Shown: positions 10,005-22,527 of the stretch, piece by piece
Layout of the letters: every line of letters starts with the position of its first letter
How positions within the stretch are numbered: the first letter of the stretch is position 1
Program-made: the position numbers and the translations under genes
The notes under the pieces: generated by a model
Told to the model about the DNA's origin: nothing
The model's input: the letters and a program-made list of their open reading frames with translations, nothing else
Database searches by the model: none
NCBI GenBank assembly: GCA_023159155.1
Contig: JAJNNX010000012.1
Location: 682,001-746,000 of the forward strand
DNA: 64,000 nucleotides
From: Ustulina deusta
Lineage: Eukaryota; Ascomycota; Sordariomycetes; Xylariales; Xylariaceae
Reading direction: 5' to 3'

Positions 10005-13000
10005 CTAACAAAGCGAAGAATCAGCGTTAGCATCGCTAATCTCCCGTATTGTGTACACTTTCTTTCGTGAAATGCCATCTCGCTTCTCGAACCAACCCAT
10101 GCGGAACCGTCTTCCTTGGAAATGAGCCTTAAGCTTACGATCCGTCATCCACTGCGCGTCGATAGGGAGGTGTTGGGGTATGTCGCTATCGGCGAATAGG
10201 CTGGCAACCGCAGCAATGCTCCCCGGCGGCTTGGGAACTACACGCCGGTAGCCTTCCCTCTCCGACTGGACAGTGGTGAAAACGTGCAGCAACAAGACGG
10301 TAGTCAGGAGCCCCAGTAAAATGAAACTTGAGACAGGGTGCTGTATCACGCGTCGTGAAACATACTGGTATTCTCCGTCTACATTAGGTGGCCGTCTGGG
10401 AGCACTCATCTCAACGAAGGTAAGATTCTCAGCGGCATTGTCAAAGCGACGGCGAGCTCCTACCCCTCCACTGATGCCTTGGGCTCGAAGTATGCCATGT
10501 TGCTTCTTTATTGCGGCAATCACATCCTCTCGGTGGGTGTCATTTCGAAACCATGCCTCAGGTGCATTGTATCGGCCTGTGGCCAGGGCCGGGAAAAACC
10601 CGAGATCCCCTGACCGATTCGCAGTAGCTCCAGCAGCAAACTCATAGTAACTTGTGTCATTTACTTGAAGCATATATGGCTCAGCAGTGGAGTCCTTCGG
10701 CTTGGGCGGGTGGCTATCGCGAATCTCCAGGTCTGGGCCGAATAGCGTCGTCGTGACTTCCACCTCCTCGAAGGACTCGTCGCAAAGGAGGACGGCCGTG
10801 TAGTTTGTCGGTTGAAAAAGCCCGAACTCGGCACACGAGCCCCAGGCGTAAGCGGTGATTGGCATCCCAGTGAACATCGATACCCCGGTTCGGCCAGTAT
10901 CGTCACTGCAGGTTAAGGGTAAATCACTAAGAACGATGCCGAAGAGTTGGCTATCGGCGGCACAAATAGGAGTCTTGCTGCCCGGGCAAGTATACTGTGT
11001 GCCATTCAGGCTAAACTCAAAGTTAGACGTTCCTATGGAAGCTTTGCATGCCAGGACTGTCCTCACAGCTCGGATATCTGCTGTGACAACCGCGTCCGCC
11101 CCAAGCGTGTCCCCATTAGCCAGACTCACCCTTGGGAACACCAGGTCTTCGAACGTCCACGCTGGATATGACAAGTTTATCGCCAAGATAGTTCCTGCTG
11201 CCAGGTTTGACGTGTCGTAGCCACTATTACTAGAAGCTATCCACTCATTCTGCTGGAATGTGACGCGTCTACTTAGCTGGATAGTCTCTGCGGAGAAGAG
11301 ATTGGAAGTGAAGATAGGCAGCAGGGCACCCAGTAGCACGGTGGACTTAGAGCCAACCACAACGCTACAGCGTGCTTTTATGGCATTGAACAGGGTTCTG
11401 ATCCCGATCTGATCGGCGAAAGACGTGAGAATGCCACTAAATGACGACAGTTCCGATCTAAGAGCCACAAATGAGGCCAAGTTTCGAATCTCAAAATCAC
11501 ACGACCCCATATACAGATTTGCGATTATGAAGAGTGCCGATGGCACAAGTGTCCAGGAATAGTGAAGAAGACCGCCGTTCGGCGCTGTCCCTATACCGCT
11601 GGACCTATTCGATACACCGTACAGAACGCCTAAAGTGACGATCATGCCGAGCAACACAACAGAAGCTGTGCCTCGGATGAGCGGGTGTAAGATCCAAGGC
11701 CGGTACCAACTTAAATCTGGCTGTGCCGCGTCTGGTTCATCTGTGTCCTGAAGCAAGGAGTCACAATCCAAAAGGAGCGTATCTTCGTCCACTTTCCTGA
11801 TCTGGAACTCTGGAAACAAAGGATTCGCTGGGCGATGAATGACGGTAGCATGATAAGCCCCCTTGAGATCTGCTGAGATACTGGGCATATCCAAATGCCC
11901 ATGGTGGGCCAAAGCGGACATCAGAAATCGCGACTTGGACAAGATAGCCGCCAATCCCCCGAGCGTTGTCGGCTCTCGAGGCAGAAACCCATCTCTGGGT
12001 GCTGTATGCCACAACATTGGCAACGTCAGAACTATCAAAAGGCCGAAGAGTCCGACCAGTGCCTGGCAGATGGGAGTGTGAACTACGAGCCTCGCGAGAG
12101 TTCGGCTCGCTGTGCCATTGACCACCCGCTGGATTGGATCGCGTAGGTTGAGGTGGACGGCCAGAACGTCGTGCTGCAAATGATATTGTTCCATTGCCTT
12201 TTCCAGTACTGCGGGGGTCATTAGATACCCAAGACCAGTCTCATTGCTAGGTAAAAGCCTCGCGCCGACTGCAAATGGAACAAGTAGATCGTCCCATGTA
12301 TTGTAACCCTCAGGTACGAACAGTATGTCCTCTCCTGATGGCTTCACACCCCCCGGTATATACTGTGGAACACCTTGTATAAATGGTATTTGTGTTTTGG
12401 AGAGAAAGTCCAACAGCGGTCCCGTGATGGCCCTACTTGTTGCGCCTTGCACTGGGTGAGTCGATATTGCTCCATTCTTATATGTTACTGACGTGGGGGT
12501 TATCAGCCACTGCATCTCGCACATAGTCGCACTGCCTTCGTAACGAGTGGTGTTTGTATTGTTTTCCCATGCCGAGGAGATCACTAACGCCAGAAAATAG
12601 GGAATGATAGGGTTGTCCTCGGATGAGTCTTCCCAGCCGTAAATTATAAAATACCCGTTGCTGCGAGCATAATCAGTAATATTGAAGCTGCTGTTCCAGG
12701 AATGGTGGAGAGACGCCGATTTCACATCATAATGCAATTGATTGTTGGACACTGTGATCATTGCGAGCGGCAGATCGCAAGTAAATGCCGGGGACAACCC
12801 ATCCACAACAACGGTGAACGCTGTGATGTTCGCTGCAGTATTCAGCGCCTTTTGAATGTCAAACTGTTGGAGCACAAGACCAGGTGATGTGAAATTTGGG
12901 TATGGAAGTCCCACGTCTAGGATAGCTTGATCAGTCCGGTAGGGGCGATAATCCACGAATACCTCTTGTTGCTGGTTCGGTAGCTTGTCTGAAATATGGT

Positions 13001-13630
13001 CGATCAAAGATACCGGAAGATCCAATTGAAAAGGGATTAACTCAATCGAGAACAGACCGGATGATAGCACGATCTGAACTCGGATAATCATCGAGCTCAA
13101 AATACCGACAAGCACTAACCAATGCTTATTTTTGAAAGCTGTCCAAATTGCGTTTGGAGATGACATATTAGGATAGTCCAGGAAGATTGTTCGGTGACCG
13201 TCATGAACCCGAAGATCCGGTGCTATTTCTTTCCCTATGGGACGGGCGAGTATGATCCAAGGCATATACCTACTAGCTTGATATTCGACCCTGGACCAGA
13301 ACACCAGGACGACTGTGATAACTGAAAAATCATTGGTAAGCGATGATATCTTGGTAGTCACAGTAAGATAAATATGTGTGTACCTGTGGTCGGGCCTAGT
13401 GTCCATAGATAAAGCGAACTCTGTGTAGAACTTGTTAAGCCTTTTTGTTGCCGAGATCTAGCGTTCAAAGTCTCCAAAGTTATGATGCTAATGATGAACA
13501 CAAGATTGAACGCGGCAATAACCCGTCTTCGAAGATATCCCGGCCGCCATCCATGCGACATCGGTCTCTTGATCGATGGATCCTCGAGAGAGGGTGGTCT
13601 CTCAGCACTGAACTCAGCCGGGCCATCCAT
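10005..13630 (-). CDS. DUF3433 multi-pass membrane protein
   Basis: Two exons (13384-13630 and 10005-13321) separated by a 62-nt intron give about 1187 residues, typical of this Pezizomycotina-specific family. After a short cytosolic tail, the N-terminal GWRPGYLRRRVIAAFNLVF leads into the first helix, and LYLWTLGPT spans the intron. Two long halves each have predicted extracytosolic segments rich in N-glycosylation sites, closed by helix bundles (QALVGLFGLLIVLTLPML, and HPVSSFILLGLLTTVLLLHV near the C-terminus). A repeated 'YRPWxLHPLxR' block before a helix (about two-thirds along) is characteristic. The function of the family is not established. A decayed paralogue lies at 41179-43485. Confidence 0.85.
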
Positions 13631-14873
13631 ACTAGACTATTATTGCGACGTCTAATTCTCTGTAGAATATAATGAGAATAAATCGGTGGATGAGGGTATA
13701 AGGTAGCAGCAGTATATCACCAATCATGCACACATGCAAGACTTTCTGACGCTCGTTCTTTGGGATGCAAGTCACCCCTATATAAAGATTCGAAATCATG
13801 CTGCGGCAGGGTTTACTCTGTCATGGTATCGCTACACTATTACGAGTCGTTCAGTTCATGTCGGTCATGATGCTCAGTGTACGGGAGAGTGACACTATGC
13901 TTGGCGATGATGACCTAAAACCCCCAGCCCCCAAATCTGTGCGTCCAGGTATCCAGTCGTCCAATCGATGCGACAAAACCGTCATGCTCGGCGATCACAA
14001 ATTGGACTAAGAATAGAAATTGAGGGATACTGCTTGGTTATATTCCCCAAGTTTCACTTCACAGCCACGCTACATGAACAACCCGATCTGCATCTCCCCG
14101 TGGTGGCTGGCGTGCTTAACATTAGGACTAGTACCTGGCCCCCAAGTGACACTACATATTTCACTGCCCCCATCTCTGTGGACGCAGCGGCGGGTTCAAT
14201 AGCCTGCACAAGTACCCCCATGCCGCCTGCGTCAGGAGTACAACAGGTGCGTCGTCAATAGACAAATAAAGACAAATATTAAACTGGAGTTGAAATCAGC
14301 CCACCCAACACCGTCCAACATACACAGAAATGACATCAAGAGACGTAAAGAGGAAAGGAAAAAGTACAGGCTAAACACCGCAGAGAACTACGCAGCCAAA
14401 CAGAACGCTAGTGTGCTGGTTAAGCATAAAAACAAACCAATCGCTATCCTCGCTCCTGAGTAGATCACGGTCGAAGTGCCGCTTGTTGCACAGATGCATT
14501 GAATGATGTAGAGCGGCTGGCTGGTGGCTCATAAAAATTATTAAATCTGCCCCACAACGTAAACTAAGGCACCTAGGGTTATATGGTGATAGCACTACAG
14601 GCTACGCTGTAATATTATTCTCAGAAAATGCTGGTCATGAAGGTCATCATGGGCACTCTTGAGCGGATACCTAATTTGGCCGAAGGGATTAATCTTCACG
14701 CAGCTTTGTCGTGCAATAACCTAGCAAAGAATCCGGAACGCGTTCGCAATGCATCTGACAGCAGACTGTATTCTCACGGCGGCCCTAAGCGTGAGGTACG
14801 CTAAAACCATAAACTCGCCAAACTCCGATTACAATGCACTCATAAATATGAACACCCGAGTCCCCCCCCCTAT
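13631..14873. other. Gene-free spacer between DUF3433 and UBP2-like genes
   Basis: There are only short frames without family resemblance. A TATATAAAG at about 13779-13787 points rightward, but the 70-residue frame that follows at 13798 starts too close to it and has no recognisable features. Confidence 0.4.
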
Positions 14874-17800
14874 CTATTCCTGTAATTCGAGTGATGGTGC
14901 GTCCCCCATTACAGTCTCTGATAAAGGCGTGTTAACAGGACTGTTAACCGGTTGCGGAGGAGTGACGGCGATACTATCGATTACCTCCAACTCCTCCGAG
15001 ACATTGGTCATCTGAATGTCATCGTCTCCCCGCTGAGCTCGTTGAGGTACATCGACTAGATCATCCTTCAGTTCGTCTCGAACATAGGCCACATAGTATG
15101 GGTCGCCACTATTGTTAAGCTCATCAATGACCTGCTGCGAGTCCCTCAAGTCCTTGGTTACGAGGCTGTCATTGTACTTGTACCAGACTTGATTCTTGAA
15201 GTCTCGTACCCAGACCCAATAATGCCCAGCGTTCATGCCACCTCCATGGCAAATCATGGCATGCAAACAGTACTTGTGTTGTTTCATCGAGTCGAATGCG
15301 CTTGCTTCTTCTTTGCGTAGATCAATGAGATCCGAGGAATCCGCGTCATCCACGCTTTGGCCAGCTTCCCACAGAGCATCAGCAAAGCTGAAACTTCCAG
15401 TCTCTGCGTTGCAGGATATTGATCTTCTCTTGGTAGGCTTTGATTCGAATGATTGATTAAGCTCGGCTGCCTCAGGAGTACGTTTACCCCGGGGCGGGAT
15501 GTCCTGCCACAGCTCGCTCTTTAAGTCAATCGGATCTTGGTACTCGGGGTGTTGCTCCTCGTTTATATGGGTAGCTGCGTAGGTGTTCCAACCGTGTGAT
15601 CCTGGGGTTGTAAACACCGTCTCAACACTATGAAAGGTCCTTGATTCGAGTTCCTTGATCCGCTCTTTGACCGCCCATACCCGTCGGCGGACACTCCACA
15701 GGCCAGAGCCCGGCGCGGCTTCCATATACCGATCCATGTATAATTCCTCAGGTATAATGACTGGGTTCTTGTTCTTCACGCCAGATGCATCGCTCCGCTG
15801 GATACATATGTGGACGATAGGTGGTAGGGCACGTATGGTAGTATAGCGAGCAAGGCTGCCATCAGAAAGAAGTTCATACGAGAAATATCTATCAAGTGCC
15901 TCATATAAAGTGTTCTTCATCTTGTGTTCCTTGTCGGGGTGAGGGAATGCGGTGATCCACCGCTCAGGAACGACCTCTTCGTTGAGTATGTCTTCGTCAA
16001 TGGAAGAAGGACCAGTGAGCGTCGCATCTTCAGCCACCGTCTTGATCGTAGAGTTGACGATAGTAGTAAAGAAGAGTTCAGTGATTTTGTCAGCTTGGAG
16101 GTTAGGTTTACCGCCCATTGGGCCATCGGGGCGAATTGCGCGCATCAAGTGCTCCAAGATGTTTCCGATGATTTCTTCCACATCTTGCTGCGAGGTCCCT
16201 GATCTGTCGGACCGCTCAAGACGCTGGGAGATCTGAGAAATCTTCTGCTCTAGCGATAGGAGGAGCGGGGGTTCTTCCATTGCAATATCTTCAACATGTT
16301 CTACTGTATCCGAAAGTGCTCTGTCCTCGGGAGACAACTCCCTGGTGTGACCGTTAGAAACAGAAGTGAAATCATTGGCTTGCTCCTTGACAAACGTTTC
16401 TACCTCCATGCCATCTATCTCATTGACGAGCGTTTGCGAACTTTCAGAACTTTCTGTATAATGACGTTCGTTAATAGGCTCGACAGTAACATTTACTGTA
16501 CTGAGTTCTTTGTTCGGAGAAAGCGGCGGGACTGGAGAAGGACGCGCCGGCAGTGGTGGTGGTTGGCTCTGATCATGCGAAGTGAGAATTTCCTTGGCAG
16601 ACGAAAGCGCAGTATTGGCAAGCTTTTGTGACGGGCTCGCAGCAGCGCCTGTTGTAGTCTGTAGCTCTGAGAACAGACGGCGAAGTTCTTCGACGACTTC
16701 CAAGAGTCAGCAATCTCGCAGTACTCACTCTAGATTCCACTCACACTGACGAGCCACAATAGCTTCCTCTAAAGTGACCCGTGTACCGTTACCCCCAGTC
16801 CGCCGGTTACTGACCGACGTATCGTCTAACCCCAGCTGGATCTGATCGTAACCGAGAACCATGTCTCGAACAGGCTTGACGTTGTAGAAGTACTGTAGTA
16901 GACTATTTAAGTAGCAAGTGTTGCCGATATTCTTCAAGCCTGGAGGAGTAGTAAAAGGGATTGCAGGGTCTGCGGTCAACAATTGCTCAGCTTTCGAGTT
17001 ATCGGGCAGACTCGTTGCAGCGTTCCCTGTTTCCCGTAGAAAATCGGCCGTCTCCTTCAGACTTTGCGCTTCGGCATGTTTATCCTGTTGCAATTTGAGG
17101 TCGCTTAGTACCTCAAGTGCCTCAATGACCTTTCTCCGGTCTACCTGCTCTTCCTATTCGGCCGGAGGATTAGCGAAAATATTCAGGATGATGGAAGAAC
17201 CAGACACGTACTACATTGGCAGCGAAGTCTCTGATAAGCTCTGCGGTGAAGGCCGCATCTACTTTGAGTAGTCGACTAGCGGAGCCGATGCTCATTCGCC
17301 TGTTATTCGGACTAACCGAAGGGGTAGAAATGGCCAGAGAGTCGCCTCGAGCAACGTCACCTAGTAGGTCGGCGCCTAAATGATTGCTAATAATTTCGAG
17401 GTGCCGAGAAGCATCGTTTTTGAATGAATCGGTTGTATCAGCTTCGACTATGGTACGATACTTGTTCAAGATGCGATCAGTATCTTTGCCGTCCTCAAGG
17501 GAGGCACCGAAAAAGTCAAACGCGGCTTGGACTTGTGGGTCAACTGAAGGTATTTGGTCAAACTGGGATTTATACATAATAATGCTTAGTGACGCTGCTT
17601 CACTACGTTCCTGGATGCAGCGAAGTCCAGCGTCAAGGAACGTATCCCGGCGGGAAGGACATATGCTAGCCAGAAGAATAGCAGCCCAACTGAACCACCG
17701 AGGAGAAAATTCTTTTAAGCACCCTAGTAGTATGAGGTCATCTTCCGAAATCGCGGTTGTTGTTACAAGGCTGGCTTCGCGACGGGGCAAGTGCCCTGGG

Positions 17801-18903
17801 AAAGCATCCATCAGCTTGGCCCAAGCCGGGGTGGTATTCGAACCAGGTAGAAATGTTCGCAACTCTTCCAAAGTGTCCTGCAAATGAGCTCTTCTGGTAG
17901 TCACCGGAGTAGGGGACCCGAGAAGGATCGGCTCAACTTCGGTAATATACCAGCATTCTTCGCCCTCCTCGTCAATTCTCTCCTCAAAGCCCAGCGATCG
18001 AAGGAGCTCATCGAAATCCTTGCCAAAAGAAACGCAAAACCTCTTGTTCCTCTTCTTGATTTTCAGGACTTCGCCCATAGGCTTTGCCAGACGATCCTCA
18101 AGGTATTTAGCCAGCGTTGGAACAGTGGATCCAGCGCCCCAAGTATCCGGAATGTCGGAATATCTGCTCGGGTCTTCTTTCCTTGCCAGGTATAAGTTGT
18201 GAAGAATTCTATTATCGTCTCTCAACAGACCGATCTGCGAGGCAGAAAGCTTTGGTGGTATCACGGAGATTTTGACCATGTAAAAACAGTTTTCCACAGC
18301 ACAGATGAATTCTGCATCCCTCGTCGCATGCTTGTGGTCTTGCGAATCGGCGGAGAAAGGAATGAGCATATGGCTGGGATGCATTGAGTCGTCTAAGCCC
18401 CTAGTGCAAGCCTTGTAAGTCTTCACGTGGAAATGGTACCTACAATCTGCACATAGAATGGACAGAAAAGACTGATCTCCTTTTTCATAGGTTTGGTCAG
18501 GAAGAAGAAGCATAGTATGACTGGAGCAGCCTAGATCCGTATGATATGGGAGTTCAGACAGCTGCGACTCAAGGAAACGGCGAAGGAACAGAGGTGACGA
18601 ATAGGCTACACTTGTGTTAACTGATCGTGGGTCCCAACAAAGTGGCATCATACAGCAAGAAAATGAGACTGATACCCACCATGGGAGCCAGCTGCCTTGC
18701 AAAAAGTACGTATAGCCTCGCCTTTCATAGAATGTAGACGAAGGGCAGTTTGAACGCCCAAGGGTGGCGACGAGGGCGGTGAGAGTGTAGCCATGGCCGC
18801 GGTAATACTTAGATGTCTCACTCGCGAGGTTTGATTTGGGTGTGGTTATGGGGGTGGAAACGGGCCGTAACCACAGGATTTTTTGAGATGTTTGAGTTTC
18901 CAC
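14874..18903 (-). CDS. Ubiquitin-specific protease, UBP2-like
   Basis: Exons 17212-18903, 16745-17153 and 14874-16696 (introns 58 and 48 nt) give about 1307 residues, close to yeast Ubp2. It is a C19 cysteine protease that removes ubiquitin, in yeast mainly K63-linked chains with Rsp5/Rup1. The Cys box GLKNIGNTCYLNSLLQYF places the nucleophile at about C644. The His box is NAGHYWVWVRDF near the C-terminus, preceded by CLHAMICHGG and followed by WYKYNDSLV. The long N-terminal half has CSSHTMLLLP and a paired-cysteine LCADCRYHF stretch, as in Ubp2. The first intron sits just before EEQVDRRKVIEALEVL. The true start is uncertain: the first ~75 residues look poorly conserved, and an internal start near MMPLCWDPRS or an extra 5' exon is possible. 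Confidence 0.87.
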
Positions 18904-20222
18904 GGAACGTTGAGTGCCAGAGAGCCGAACAGGGCTTCATACCACCGCACTCAACAAAGTTCCGTTAATGTATCAACAAAGAGTCCCAGAACCATAGCTT
19001 CACCACCTAGGGTGAAGGTTAGCAACTACGCCCGATCAAAGCTGAGATAGTTAGGGGCGGATCATAGATGAAAGGAAGAAAGTAAGAAGGCTAAGAGGGA
19101 GTGTATGTGCTAAGACAAGTGATGTAACAAGGTAGAGTAGCTGCAAGTCCTGGGACCCGGACGCGGCTTGTGAGGTGTTGTCTTGGAGATGAATAGTGCC
19201 TGCCATTTGCTGAGCTGGCGTGAGCATCAAAGACTGACTTGACCTGCCCCGGAAATGCTGATGTGGGCAAGCAAGCTGCGCAAGGTCCGACATTGAGAAG
19301 CACAACGAGAAATGAATGCATGCATTCTCTAGACAGCGACACCAATGGGCGTTCAAGCTGCGAATGGCCACGGGCGAAAATGAAAATGAAAATGAGAAGG
19401 GACGCAAAAGTTCGAGATTCCACGGCCGACAATCGAGGCGACAGGGAGAAAGTGGCAAATGGAAAATCACAGCACCTTAGATATGATGGTGGTGGGTTAG
19501 CTGGCTGGCGAGGAGGAGACACCGGGGTCGAGGCGACCGGAGGAAGCCCGCGGTTTTGCTGATATAAAGCGTGCAAGACGCAGCTTCGGAGCTGCTCACA
19601 AAAATGCACAAACGGCTGTTCCGCGTTGGTGAAGGCGTGGAGACTTGGGGCGATACCGACGGAGAGCAGCAGGGCTGAGGAAAACAGAGGCGCTGGAAAC
19701 AAACCAGAGTTTAGAAGGGCACTGACCAACCCGTGTGAGGGCACATGTTCGGATGCGGTGTCGTGGATGAAGCAAACATGGCACGTATGGAAGTGACTGT
19801 GGTCTTTCATCTCTCTCTGAGCTTCTGGTCTTCAAGCTCCAAGGCCCACACTGCCTTGCTTGGCTGTGCTGGAGAGGAGTTGTCCCGGCGCGGGTACCTG
19901 CCTAGTGTAGGTATTGTAGGCACCCAAGCACCCACTGCCTTGGCTGCTGACGTAACCTTGTTTCTTCCAGTGCATGCTAGGGATACCTATCGAAGCGCTC
20001 AGCGGAGCAGAGGTAAGTCCAGCTCCGGCATGTGGGGTTGCCCCATCCAGCCGTGAGCCAATAGGGAAAACTGCGGTTAGCAAGAGGCTTGGAGCCTCGA
20101 ATCAGAGCGATTCAATTGACACGAGCTCCAGGCATCTAACTAACTGCTGTCTGCTTGCCAATCTCCGTCAACCTCCGAATCCCACCAGTTTCCAATTACG
20201 ACCGTCCCCCGGTTGTCTCAAG
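18904..20222. promoter_or_regulatory. Divergent intergenic region, UBP2-like and complex I subunit genes
   Basis: The 1.3 kb between two start codons has open frames on both strands up to 239 codons. They lack a conserved domain, and their composition looks like GC-driven chance openness. It probably holds both promoters and long 5' UTRs. Confidence 0.4.
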
Positions 20223-21024
20223 ATGGCGAATCCTCACCCCATCCAGCGGCTGGTGGAGGAACAACCATATCACCAGAAAGATGCCATTAAGTCCGGTATT
20301 CAGGGCGCCTTGGTAGGTGGTGGAGCTGGCTTCCTCTTCTCCGCCGTGCAGAATTCGCTCGCGAAACAGAGCGTTGGAGCTTGGGGTGTCTTCACACGGA
20401 CCGGCGGCACCATCGCTTCACTCAGTACGAGATGATGTAGTTTCCACTCAAATCAGTTGCAGTTGCTGACACAGACCGCGACAGCCACCCTCACAACTGT
20501 CTACAGCTTCTCCAAGGATGCCGCTGCCAACCTACGCGAGAAGGATGACACCTTCAACACAACGATCGCTGCCTTCCTCGGAGGTGCTACATTGGGTCTT
20601 AGGAGTACGGCCTATCTATATTTGGCGCTCTGGGTGGGCTAATAACTAACAACTGGACAGCCAGCCGCATTCCACGTATTCTCGGCTTTGGCGCCGCCTT
20701 CTCGGTCGTCATGACTGCTTTTGACTACACTGGTGGCAGCCTACGTGGCACGCGAACCGAGGTTCCGGGGATGGACGAGTATGAGCGCAAAGAATATCTC
20801 CGAAAGAACCGCAGACGACCGATAGATGAAACAATAGCGGATGTCGGAGAGGGCAGAGGTACAGCACCCTCCACGAAACATACCCAGCCACTTACGCGCA
20901 CCTTGAACTTTGCTGACCTCGCTTCCTAGGAATTGAACCAATCGGATACGAAGAACGAAGGCGAAAGAGACTGAAGGAGAAATATGGCGTCGAGATCAAC
21001 CCCGTCTCGGCGTTAGCAGAATGA
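20223..21024 (+). CDS. NADH:ubiquinone oxidoreductase 21.3 kDa subunit (NDUFA11/B14.7-like)
   Basis: Exons 20223-20424, 20485-20604, 20661-20858 and 20930-21024 give 204 residues. It is an accessory membrane-arm subunit of mitochondrial complex I, related to the Tim17/22/23 fold. MANPHPIQRLVEEQPYHQKD is followed by a glycine-rich helix (GIQGALVGGGAGFLFSAVQN) and WGVFTRTGGTIASL. Exon 2 then supplies TTLTTVYSFSKDAAANLREK, and exon 3 has FDYTGGSL. The C-terminal tail GYEERRRKRLKEKYGVEI is typical of the fungal subunit. The first acceptor was chosen at 20484: nearer acceptors break the frame, while this one restores it and keeps the spacing seen in homologues. It lacks a cleavable presequence, as is usual for this family. 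Confidence 0.87.
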
Positions 21025-21405
21025 ACTGGTGAACGCCTGAATGATTCAGACCTGTATATATGTAATCGGATGTCTCGTATAGCCTATCGAATCGTCCTTT
21101 GTCAACTGGCATATTGTGTCTCCGCTGCCTACACGGAGTTGAACGCAACTCTCGACTTGTAAGTGTTCCCCGAGGTACCCTAGTCTTTCACTCCCTTTTC
21201 TATGATGAGATTCCTTAGAGGCTGTTTATGACTCGTTTACGAGCATGATTAGTCTATCACCACATTGTTCTATCATTCCTGATGTTTTGGGTCTTCCAAC
21301 AAACGAAAAGTCTGATTTTGGGTTGAGACCTCAAGGCTAACGTCATTCAAGTGTCAGATTTTCCTATCTTCTTTATTGCCTCAACGAATATGTTTCATGG
21401 TTTAA
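21025..21405. other. Convergent 3' ends of complex I subunit and DUF167 genes
   Basis: 381 bp between two converging stop codons. It likely holds both 3' UTRs. No gene is seen. Confidence 0.5.
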
Positions 21406-21928
21406 TTACTCGTCCTTGTGAGATGAGGCCGTGGGATCTAGCTTTTCTCTTACAAACTTGACGACATCTATCGCGTCGCCACAGCGCCTTTGTGCCAAGG
21501 AGGCAGCCAATACACTGACCGTTTTATCCCTAGATTTTAACCCATGGGTAATTTGCAAGTTGGATTTTGGCGTGCCCAAGGCCTACACATAGTAAGTATA
21601 AAACGACGGTACGACGAATCAAATGTGGCCAAATCTCAAAATCCGTACTACAGATTTGAGAAGGGCAGGGATCCCTTACTTCACTGAGGACTTCCAAGAC
21701 TGCTTTATTGGCCTTGCCGTCCTGTGGTGGCGCGGATACACAAAGCTCGATAACTTCATCGGTGATTGTGACGACTCCTTCACGTGCTTTACTAGCCCCC
21801 GGCCGAACATGGCATCGTAGTAGCAGGATCTCGGCTGATGATTTTGGTTTTACGAGGCTGATAGCTGCTCGAGCTGACATTGTGGAGAAGAATCTATTTC
21901 TTCCTTCGTTAGTAATGTTTCTAATCAA
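21406..21928 (-). CDS. DUF167 (YggU-like) family protein
   Basis: Exons 21680-21928 and 21406-21582, joined over a 97-nt intron, give 141 residues from the first ATG or about 125 from the second (MSARAA). The core reads LRCHVRPGASKAREGVV and then VSAPPQDGKANKAVLEVLSE, the family hallmark. The second exon continues with PKSNLQITHGLKSRDKTVSV, the conserved second half. The fold is small and alpha/beta, and the cellular role is not established. The extra N-terminal residues (MIRNITNEGRNRFFST) are basic and could be a weak mitochondrial presequence, which would favour the upstream start. It shares a promoter region with the HAD gene to the right. Confidence 0.85.
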
Positions 21929-22282
21929 TCGATTATCATACCAGTATGAAATAAATGCACAACTAGGATGTCTTGGGTTTTAGGCCCGTAGGATACGAAC
22001 TTTCCGCTTTCATAGAATTTTGCATGCGGCCGTCCCAATTAAGCTTCTTGCGTTAACCTCAATTTGGGGAGCAGCTAAACTAGAATCCCATCGGCAAAGA
22101 TTCTGACAGACGATCAGCAGGCGGTAGCCGTTGGGCTGTAAACACGCGTTGACGGGATATTTTCGGTGAGTGTGCACTGAGAGGTACCGTATTCGAGACT
22201 CGAAGTGGTCGTCTCTGCACCAGCCCCACTTCCATAGTGGGTACCGACTACCTTATGTCCCCGCTGTATGTATGCACCTGCA

Positions 22283-22359
22283 GTACCTAGGTAGGTACCT
22301 AAGTAGACTATATTCCACCGTACCTACTGAGGTAGGTACATCCTAGGTAGGTACTAAGT
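22283..22359. repeat. Cluster of CTAGGTAGGTAC-like words in a divergent promoter
   Basis: Within this stretch, palindromic GGTACCTA/TAGGTAC words recur at least four times (ACCTAGGTAGGTACC, GAGGTAGGTACA, CCTAGGTAGGTACT). It lies between the DUF167 and HAD genes. The same word family recurs near 27558-27598, 39107-39130, 40134-40148, 61359-61392, 61540-61560 and 62640-62815. Confidence 0.55.
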
Positions 22360-22527
22360 ATTTTATCCATACTCCCTGGGATTTATCTCGTGTAGACCAG
22401 GTCCCTTTCGCAAGCTCTCAACGTCAATCCGCATTCTCAAAACCTACACCCTCTAGACGAAGGTGTTGATGGTTCAATGTCGAAGTCGTATTAATCGAAA
22501 CACCAGAATGCCCATCTAAGCTGGTGC

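Noticed and set aside
13798..14010. 70-codon frame just after a TATATAAAG
   Set aside because: The TATA is too close to the ATG for a normal fungal transcription start, and the peptide shows no recognisable features.
19091..19810. 239-codon open frame on the minus strand between UBP2-like and complex I genes
   Set aside because: No conserved motif, odd composition, overlapped by equally open frames on the other strand; reads as promoter/UTR DNA.
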